Positions 57,694 through 64,000 of a stretch of DNA of 64,000 nt are shown here, piece after piece (position 1 is the stretch's first letter; each line of letters begins with the position of its first letter). Both the position numbers and the translations under genes were made by a program. Under the pieces are notes generated by a model that ran no database searches, was not told the origin of the DNA, and was given only the letters and a program-made list of their open reading frames with translations. Source of the stretch: Echria macrotheca (taxonomy: Eukaryota; Ascomycota; Sordariomycetes; Sordariales; Schizotheciaceae); the NCBI GenBank assembly GCA_030411725.1, contig MU839827.1, positions 62,001-126,000 of the forward strand, given 5' to 3'.

Positions 57694-57782
57694 GCAGCTT
57701 TAGCTCATTTGGGAGAGCGTCAGACTGAAGTAAACTTCAATCATAAATCTGAAGGCACTGTGTTCGATCCACAGAAGCTGCA
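57694..57782 (+). tRNA. tRNA-Phe(GAA) with 16-nt intron
   Basis: The acceptor stem GCAGCTT pairs perfectly with AAGCTGC at the 3' end, with discriminator A. The D arm is GCTC/GAGC, with TTAGCTCATTTGGGAGAGC. The anticodon stem is TCAGA/TCTGA, with loop CTGAAGA and anticodon GAA at 57727-57729. The intron is 57731-57746, just after position 37, the canonical site; it contains TTCA, which can pair with the anticodon. The T arm is CTGTG-TTCGATC-CACAG. The body closely resembles yeast tRNA-Phe. It sits 190 bp after the GMC relic. Confidence 0.96.
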
Positions 57783-58810
57783 TCACTTTTTGATGCCCCG
57801 CCCAGTTAACTGACCGGCTGGGGGTGTTTTTCACAGGCAGTCTGCTGTCTGTTCTTCCTTGGAACGAGGCTGGTTGCTGCCGATGGTTTCTGGTTCCTCC
57901 ATTCTCACAAACAAGTGCGTGCTATTTTTGCAAGCCCCGTTTTTGCTCCAGGTGTCTAGTGCTAGATACATTCCTAATAGCCCAGCCCTCCCCATCGTCC
58001 TCCGTCACCATTGCGCTTCTCAGTCATGGCTCCTCTTCATGGGCCGAACGCTGCAGGGACCTCATGCCTCTATGTCGCCAGCCGACACCTCTGAAATAGT
58101 ACTCCGGACCGTGGAATCCACAGCTCTTGCCGGAAACGCAAATGAAGCCCCATCTTGCTCACAGTTTTGCAAAAAGGAGTGGCGAAGGAATGGCATCACT
58201 CGTTCGCGCGCACGTCTCCAAGAGGGCAAGAGGCACAGAGGCACAGAGGCAGAGAGGCAGAGAGGCACGGAGGCCCGAGGGTTCTGAATCTGTGGAGTGG
58301 TTGCCTGTTTCCCGACAGACTGGGAGATGCAGGAGCGACAGTAGTTACTAGCTGGGTTGCAACCTAGGGCGAAGATATTCGGACGAGAAGGAGCCGGGGA
58401 GCATGTGCCTTTGTCGATTGAGACCAGATGGAGCGGACGTTCCTGCGGTGGACTCAGAACATCCGACCACATGTAGTCTCAAGACAGTGGAATGCTGGAC
58501 CAGTGCGTAGGTTGACCAGCAGGACGCATGCTACCAACAGTCATGACTTCCACCTGTGCAATGCTCATCCCCCCTTCGTCCTGCCGGAATGCCGCAGGTG
58601 TGCATTTTTTCCGCCCATCTCACATGCTGGCTCCGTACCTGCTGTGAGCGGAGGATCGTTGAAGGGGCACACTTCGTCCGCTGGGCTCCCCAGGAGTATA
58701 TATGATCGCCCACCTCCGCCCCTTTTAGTCCAGACATTTCCCCAGCATCTTCTTCGTCTCCGCTTCTCTCTTACCTCCAGCATACTTTGTCGCCTACAGT
58801 TCTTACCAAC
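57783..58810. other. Intergenic, 1 kb with a minisatellite
   Basis: No supportable gene. Contains the 8-bp minisatellite listed separately and a TATA-like AGTATATATGATC at about 58692-58705, some 110 bp before the next ATG. Confidence 0.5.
58229..58268. repeat. Five tandem 8-bp units (AGAGGCAC/G)
   Basis: Units AGAGGCAC, AGAGGCAC, AGAGGCAG, AGAGGCAG and AGAGGCAC in direct tandem. Confidence 0.9.
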
Positions 58811-59288
58811 ATGATTCCTGACGGCTCAAAACCCGGAGACGGGACCAACGGCACGACAAACACCGAGCCCCGAGGTCGTCCAGAGCACATTCCGTCTTCC
58901 AAACCGAACCTTAACGCCGAGCAGCTTCCGACACCAGTTTCAGCTGTGACGGAAAGCCCGGCCAACTCTCCGAGTTCCGAACCAGGTCCGCCGACTCATC
59001 CGGGCAGCTCCGCACCTGATGGGTCTGCCGGGCGCCGAACGGCGTCCTGTCCATCACGTCCGGTCTTCTCCCTATGGGACATCGACATGAGCAAAGTAAA
59101 AGATTTTGTTCCCAGGGAGAAACAGCCCCCCATCATCGTGAATGGAAGGGTAAGAATGTGTATCTATCTGGAACAGCAGAAAATGACATGAAAGACAGAT
59201 CGACCGGCGTGAGAACCCCGATCCCCCGAATGGTTTCCTTCCAGCGTCGTTTTATACGACCAAGAAACCATCAGACCGGAACCTGTAA
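58811..59288 (+). CDS. Small Pro/Ser-rich protein, function unknown
   Basis: Two exons, 58811-59149 and 59199-59288, give 142 residues. The ATG lies in CCAAC ATG A, about 110 bp after a TATA-like element. The 49-bp intron (GTAAGA, ATGAC, GACAG) joins PIIVNGR to IDRRENPDPPNG; without splicing the frame ends soon after. The first ~90 residues are low-complexity Pro/Ser/Thr/Gly. The ordered core is VFSLWDIDMSKVKDFVPREK, then the post-intron LPASFYTTKKPSDRNL. The small size, disorder and short conserved-looking core suggest a real but lineage-restricted gene. No signal peptide. The main doubt is whether the gene is expressed. Confidence 0.6.
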
Positions 59289-59963
59289 TATTTCAGGAAA
59301 TCCGCTGAGTACCTAAGAGATGGCGGGCACGGGCCTCTCACTCTGTATTTTGTTGTGCAATTCACCGAGCGGAAAATTTCTTCGTTTCTTCGAATTGCGG
59401 TCTCGGGTTTATACGTCCACCAAGAAGAAAAAAACAACAAAAAAACCACTCAGCGATGATTTCTGATTACAACTCATGTGTTTTGTATTCTCATTTTACC
59501 GCTACTACGATTTTCAGCCTGCGTTTCAACATTACAGTGTTCAAGGATGGAATGTTCCCCGGCCGGTTGTTATTCGGGATGGGATAAAAGCGTTTTAGGG
59601 GGACGGGCCGGTATGACCGATTCATAATCGATTCTATACCCTCTGTTGGGAGGTGATCCAAGATGTCAGCTTCAGTGCATTTTACAACGCAACAACACAA
59701 GGAGATTATCAGCGAATCATCGGGTATACATGGAATCGGGTATTCGACAGGTGGTCGTGGGCTGTCCCGTCAAGGAGGAAGATGAAATTGGGGCTCCGGG
59801 GTGTCTGCCAGCTACATGGGCATTGGCCCAGACCCCCTATTAATGAGGTTAGAGTTTAAAAAGTCGTCTTCGCAAATACGTTCACTCGCAATAGACCATT
59901 TCAGTTGCCCCTTCCATCCTCCCATCCGTCAAACTTCTACCACCTAACCTGACTATTTGCATT
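59289..59963. other. Intergenic, convergent 3' ends, 0.67 kb
   Basis: A-rich run near 59426-59445 and short frames only. I see no gene. Confidence 0.55.
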
Positions 59964-60985
59964 TCATACAACCCTCTCACCCTTCACAAAAAGAGGCACA
60001 ACAGCCCCGGGCGCCACCCTAACCTCAGGATGACCCACAACCTCATACATAGCCAAAATACTCCCCGAATGCACCGTCAACGACACAATCTCTTCCTCCT
60101 CCTCGTCCTCCCACAACCCATCCAGCAACCGTGCAATCCGCCCCGCATGCTCCCCCAACGTCTCCCTCACATCCGGCCTCCACAGCTCATCCTCCTCCGC
60201 AAATCCGTCCTCGAGACTAAACACCTCCCCATAGTTCCGTTCAATCCAACTCCGGGGATGCCGGCGGTCGCAGGTATGTACTCCCAGCCTCTCCCTCGCC
60301 ATTTCCTTGATGATCGGCTTGAACTCCGGCGCCGGAGAGGGGAGGTCAGAGAAGGCCAGCGCACAGGTGTCGAGACATCGCGCGAGGGGACTGGCGTAGT
60401 GTTTTTTCGGGAGGGGGAGGGATAGTGTAGACGACGATTCGGCCCAGAATGTGTGCATTTCTTTGGCTTGGGCTGTTCCTTTTTCGGTGAGGCAGGCGTC
60501 GCTCCAGGTTATTTTGCCGTCGCCTTCTAGTTTGGCCCAGTATGCCTTTTATCTTTCATTAATATATATACCTATGAAAAGGGGGAAGGGGGTTGGAGTA
60601 GGGAGGTAGGTACCTCCCAGGCTTCGGTGCCGACTTCTGCTTCCTTGACGTTGTGGAAACCCTCGCCGTGTCGGGCTGTGTAGAAGAGTTTGTAAGAGGT
60701 ACCAGGGGGCGCCGTTTGGTTGAGGTGGCTGAGGTAAAAGGCGAAGCGCTCCCAGGGTTGCTTGGTGCCGTCGGGGTCGAAGTCGCTGTCTGTGGGGTAT
60801 GTGCGGGGGAGGAGGCCGAGGCCGGGGGTTGTTGTCTGATCCAGGGTGAGATTTGCATTGATGATGAGAACTCAAGGAATGAGGAGGGAGCTTACGGCTT
60901 CGTGGGACGGACCTGTCGGGCCATCGTAGTGGGCGAAGAAGCCTTGGAGGGCAGTGTATTTCCACTTTCCGGAGTTGTCTGCCAT
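59964..60985 (-). CDS. Histidine phosphatase (phosphoglycerate mutase-like) family protein
   Basis: Exons on the minus strand are 60985-60896, 60835-60614 and 60545-59964, giving 297 residues. The start MADNSGKWKYTALQGFF is the usual opening of this fungal group. The phosphate pocket signature is ARHGEGFHN, with Arg85 and nucleophile His86. The second conserved Arg is in SPLARCLDT, and ERLGVHTCDRR is a further family element. The second catalytic His is in VSLTVHSGSI. Together these make the four-residue pocket of the superfamily. The length and the RHGEGxHN form match small fungal phosphatases such as yeast Pmu1 rather than glycolytic mutase. No signal peptide; likely cytosolic. The substrate is unknown. 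The second intron contains an AT-rich TATATATATTAATG stretch but has clear GTACCT and AAAAG ends. Confidence 0.9.
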
Positions 60986-61323
60986 ATTTGCGGATCACGG
61001 ATTTTAGTTGGCTGGTAGTTTGAGTGTCGGTGCATTTGGGGAGTTGACTTTGGCAGTCCGCAAATCGCGCACCCCGCATCCCCGATTCCGGGCCTCGGAG
61101 CCGGGATGGGTGGAAGTGGGGCCGGAGAGGTTCCTCCGGGGGAAGGATTTTCTTCCAGCTGGATAGTCATACATATACAGACAGAAAACTGCAAGCTCGT
61201 AGAAAACCAGATTGTACGTTCGTTTCCATTTTAACCCGAGCTTATTCTTTCTGGAAGTAATAGAACTAGCTGTGTCCTGGGGACCCCTTTCAGACAAATT
61301 CAAGGAGTCTCCCTAAATCGAAG
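60986..61323. other. Intergenic, 0.34 kb
   Basis: Promoter of the phosphatase gene and 3' end of the next minus-strand gene. I see nothing else. Confidence 0.6.
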
Positions 61324-62223
61324 CTATGGGAATACACTCTTCAAAGCGTTCCCGTAATCTTTATAAGACAGCTTCATCTTCTCAATGTCGTAGTCATTCC
61401 AATACCCACCCCCCGCCAACGCGCTCGCCCGGTTCCAGCTCGAAAACCTCGACTGTGCCTGTGCCGCCGTCGCCCCATACGTTGGCTTCGAGTCGTTGGT
61501 GACCCAGATCAGCGGCACCACCTTCATCCCGAGAGTGCTTTGCCAGCTAGCCGGGTTGTTGTTTGCCCCACCGTCATAGCACTGGAGATACACCCGGTCC
61601 ATGAGCAAATTCGGCTCTTGCAGCCCGCTGTTGATCTGCGTCTTGAGACTGGACCAGAAGCGCGTGTTGGTATAGGGCGAAATGGAGTATTTGTATCCAA
61701 TCTGCCCTAGCATCTTGGCGAACTTAATCGTGCTCGCGACATCGTAGAGGGACTCGTCGTCGTTGTTCACGGCGTCGAGGGTCCATGCCTCCTTGAGGGC
61801 GGCGAAGTTGCGATACAGAGGTGTGTCTGCGCCGGGACCAGGGCTTGACATTAGATTTTTGATGTTCTGCGAGTTCATGGATATCTCGAGTCGGTTGACG
61901 CCTGTGTCGTTCCCGGTCTTGAATGAGCGGACTTTTTGGGCCAGAGCATCGCCGCCGACGTACGCCCCCTTTGATGCGATGAGCGTGTCCTTGCTCCCGG
62001 GCGTGTTTGAGTAGTACATGATATCCCCGTTGCTCAGGATTCCGACGCCAAACATTATGAGGCTGTTGAAGCCTGATGTTCGCAGTGCTGTTGTGTCAGA
62101 TTTGAGCACATCTTTGAAGAGGAAGATGGCCCGGATGTTTTCGGCGAGGACCAAGGGGACTATGAGATGTATGAGCCCTAGGAATATTGTCGACCTCATT
62201 TTGACAGAGATAAACGTCTGCAT
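61324..62223 (-). CDS. Secreted TIM-barrel-like protein (fungal 'factor 5/8-type' annotated family)
   Basis: A single exon of 299 residues from the ATG at 62223; an in-frame ATG at 62199 (MRSTIFLGLIHL) would place the signal peptide exactly at the N-terminus and is equally possible. After the signal come IRAIFLFKDVL, FNSLIMFGVGILSNGDIMYY, KGAYVGGDALA, WTLDAVNNDDESLYDV, FAKMLGQIGYKYSISPYT, RVYLQCYDGGANNNPASW, VVPLIWVTNDSKP and the end GGGYWNDYDIEKM. Alternating strands and helices with acidic residues at strand ends suggest a barrel related to GH18-like folds. In databases this family is usually labelled coagulation factor 5/8 type, although no F5/8C domain is seen here. Carbohydrate hydrolysis is possible but not shown. 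Confidence 0.8.
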   Translation of the reverse strand: MQTFISVKMRSTIFLGLIHLIVPLVLAENIRAIFLFKDVLKSDTTALRTSGFNSLIMFGVGILSNGDIMYYSNTPGSKDTLIASKGAYVGGDALAQKVRSFKTGNDTGVNRLEISMNSQNIKNLMSSPGPGADTPLYRNFAALKEAWTLDAVNNDDESLYDVASTIKFAKMLGQIGYKYSISPYTNTRFWSSLKTQINSGLQEPNLLMDRVYLQCYDGGANNNPASWQSTLGMKVVPLIWVTNDSKPTYGATAAQAQSRFSSWNRASALAGGGYWNDYDIEKMKLSYKDYGNALKSVFP

Positions 62224-63297
62224 GGATTGAGACCTTCGCAGCGGCGCCGTTCACGCCTTATATCAAGCCCCCGCATCCAACAGCTCCGAATTGCCAAGAC
62301 CTGGAGATGGCCGGGACTGCCAGACAATCTATTCATCCCCTAATATTACACGTGGTTCTACGAATTATGGCTAAACAAAGCTCTTTCCACTCAATTTGCG
62401 GCTGCCGGCTACCCGAAGATTTTACCGGGAGTTATTCATGGCGAGGCTGTTAGTGTTGCGTGATCGGTTGGACACGACTACAACTAATAGTACTTGTTAC
62501 GAGAAGATTCTTACTTACTATAAATACGCAGGGAAATAAGACTTAGACCTTTATACATTTTACCTGGAGAGTTAATCCACACTATCTCCGCTACTTAAGC
62601 ATTGTTTATCCTTCAGCTATCTCTAAATGCAGCTACTTACGAAAAGGCTCTACTAGAGATATTGGTCCAAGGTGAAGTTAAGGAGGCAGGTAAACGCACA
62701 ATAGGTACATTACGGCTGGAGCTGGAACGAATCGTCTGGCCATTAAAGAGGAGTTCTGCAACAGTGCGCGCCCGGGTAACTGTACCTACCCTGATCAGCG
62801 ATGGTCTACCTGCATGGAATTCTTGATGGGCAGGCATGACAGCTTGCGGGTGGCACCTCCCAACGAATTTTTCTGCCATGATATTTGGGCATTATGCGTG
62901 TTCTTGGTCCTTTCGTCGTTCGTTCCAAAGACAACGCCGAAACTCCGACTTTACAGCCAGCCACAATATTCCGGATTCTCTCAGTTGCGGAGATGCAGCC
63001 AGCCACGAAGCGTTTTCAGCTGTCGGCAATTCCATCTCGCCAATAGAAAACAAGGTTGACCCCCAATAACCTCAGCTTCGCCTCAGAGAGCGCATTGTTC
63101 TAGACTGCGGGGCTTTTTCTTACCTGCATGCGCATCCGCCCGCATGAACCCAGATCTCTAACAAATGTCCTTCGATGGGTAGTTAGAATGAAAGACAGCG
63201 AAGGATAAAAGAGAAGCGTATCTCGACAAACTCTGGTCTAAGAGAGGATCACAACTTGCCGTCGGCCCAGTTTCAACACATATAATTATTTCCCAAT
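62224..63297. other. Intergenic, 1.07 kb, partly AT-rich
   Basis: About 62460-62640 is clearly more AT-rich than its surroundings. Short frames only. I see no gene and no transposon ends. Confidence 0.5.
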
Positions 63298-64000
63298 ATG
63301 GCTGATCACAACTGCGCAAGCCACGGGCCTTGTCCTGTCCCCCCTCATCCAGACGCGCTCAAGGCATACCTGGAATCTGAGTCCAAGAACATACCTACGT
63401 CACACCGTCATCTCTCCGTTGATCAAAGCATCACACGCCCCTACGGCTTGAACGACGGCACCCTTTCCCCTCCTCGGCCGAAATTTGATGGTTCGAGAAG
63501 AGAGTCTGCTAAGCCACAACCACCACTACGTGGCACTCTGCGGTTAGTACAATGCCTGCCTAACGTCTGATCGTGACCCCTGCGTGTTACCGTATCAGGC
63601 TGTCAGCTAACTGCAGACGACTGTGATAGGCTGCTCATTGTCCTCACCTCGTTCAAGGACGTCCCACTTCGACCTGATGCCGCCCAGCACTTCAAGAACA
63701 TCTTCTTCTCCAGGAACGAAGTTAAGCCTGGCAACAATATCAAGACCGGCAGCGTGGCCGAGTACTATGAGGAAGTCAGTGGAGGCCTCGTCACCATCAC
63801 AGGCGATATCTACGGGCCCTACGTCCTCCCTGAGACGGTGGGCTTCTATGCCCAAGACGGCTGGGGCAGCAAGAACAAAGCGGCTGACGACCATACAAAC
63901 AACCCAAACGCGCAAACCATGGCCGACCACGCGCTTGATGCACTCCTCAAGGATCAGCCCGGAATTGATCTGCGGCAGTACGATAACCCGACCCGACCGG
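63298..64000 (+). CDS. M6-like metallopeptidase (immune inhibitor A family), 3' truncated by window end
   Basis: Exons 63298-63542 and 63630-64000 (continues past the window) give 205 visible residues. The intron is GTTAGT...GATAG; the nearer CTGCAG acceptor would bring in a stop. The first ~80 residues (MADHNCASHGPCPVPPHPD...) carry no signal peptide. After the junction GTLRLLIVLTSFKD come FKNIFFSRNEV, SVAEYYEEVSGGLVTITGDIYGPYVLP and TMADHALDALL. This order matches the front of M6-family domains, where a short strand, a DYYREVSGG-type motif and a Tyr-rich stretch precede the zinc-binding HEXXH, which here would be beyond base 64000. The family is best known in bacteria, but fungal members exist. 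The assignment is good to family level only. Confidence 0.7.

Noticed and set aside
57178..57813. 211-codon open frame after the GMC relic
   Set aside because: It passes through a clear tRNA-Phe. Only its first part (to about 57370) carries GMC sequence.

Overview
This window is nuclear DNA of a filamentous ascomycete (Pezizomycotina, probably a Sordariomycete). The genes carry many short introns of about 46-87 bp with GTRNGT-type donors and CTNAC-type branch sites. The protein families are typical of these fungi: a fungal STAND N-terminal protein, a 7-TM SAT4/rhodopsin-like protein, a HET relic, a C2H2 plus Zn2Cys6 regulator, a GH28 rhamnogalacturonase and CorA-like proteins. Nothing bacterial (operons, Shine-Dalgarno sites, CRISPR) is present. 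All exon models were built by eye from frame, splice consensus and family continuity, and none was checked by alignment.

Layout. 0-12 kb: 3' end of a membrane-anchored aspartic protease; a SAM methyltransferase (-); a STAND-N type protein (+); a Thr-rich secreted protein (-); a 7-TM rhodopsin-like protein (-), divergent from an IlvD/Edd sugar-acid dehydratase (+). 12-23.7 kb: two long gene-poor stretches (6.7 and 3.4 kb) around one Ser/Pro-rich intronless gene. 23.7-35.4 kb: a multi-pass membrane protein, an atypical Ser/Thr kinase, a CorA-like transporter and a broken HET gene. 36.3-43.5 kb: a secreted GH28 enzyme with two 13-nt micro-exons, a multi-TM protein and a secreted carboxylesterase with a collagen-like Pro-Gly tract. 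43.8-49.6 kb: an M3 oligopeptidase, an SDR and a divergent C2H2/Zn2Cys6 regulator. 50.4-55 kb: a caspase-like domain joined to a C-terminal C2H2-type module, then a multi-TM glycoprotein. 56.4-64 kb: a decayed GMC oxidoreductase, an intron-containing tRNA-Phe, a small unknown gene, a histidine phosphatase, a secreted protein of the fungal 'factor 5/8-like' family and the start of an M6-like metallopeptidase.

Functional picture. Two themes appear. One is secretion and nutrition: aspartic protease, GH28, carboxylesterase, pentonate-type dehydratase, GMC relic and M6 peptidase. The other is self/non-self or cell-death signalling: STAND-N, kinase, CorA-like, HET relic and caspase-C2H2. The caspase-C2H2 fusion is the most unusual intact gene. 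The HET and GMC relics, with a premature stop of the kind produced by C-to-T change at CpA, suggest that RIP-like mutation and gene decay have acted here. No secondary-metabolite backbone gene was found.
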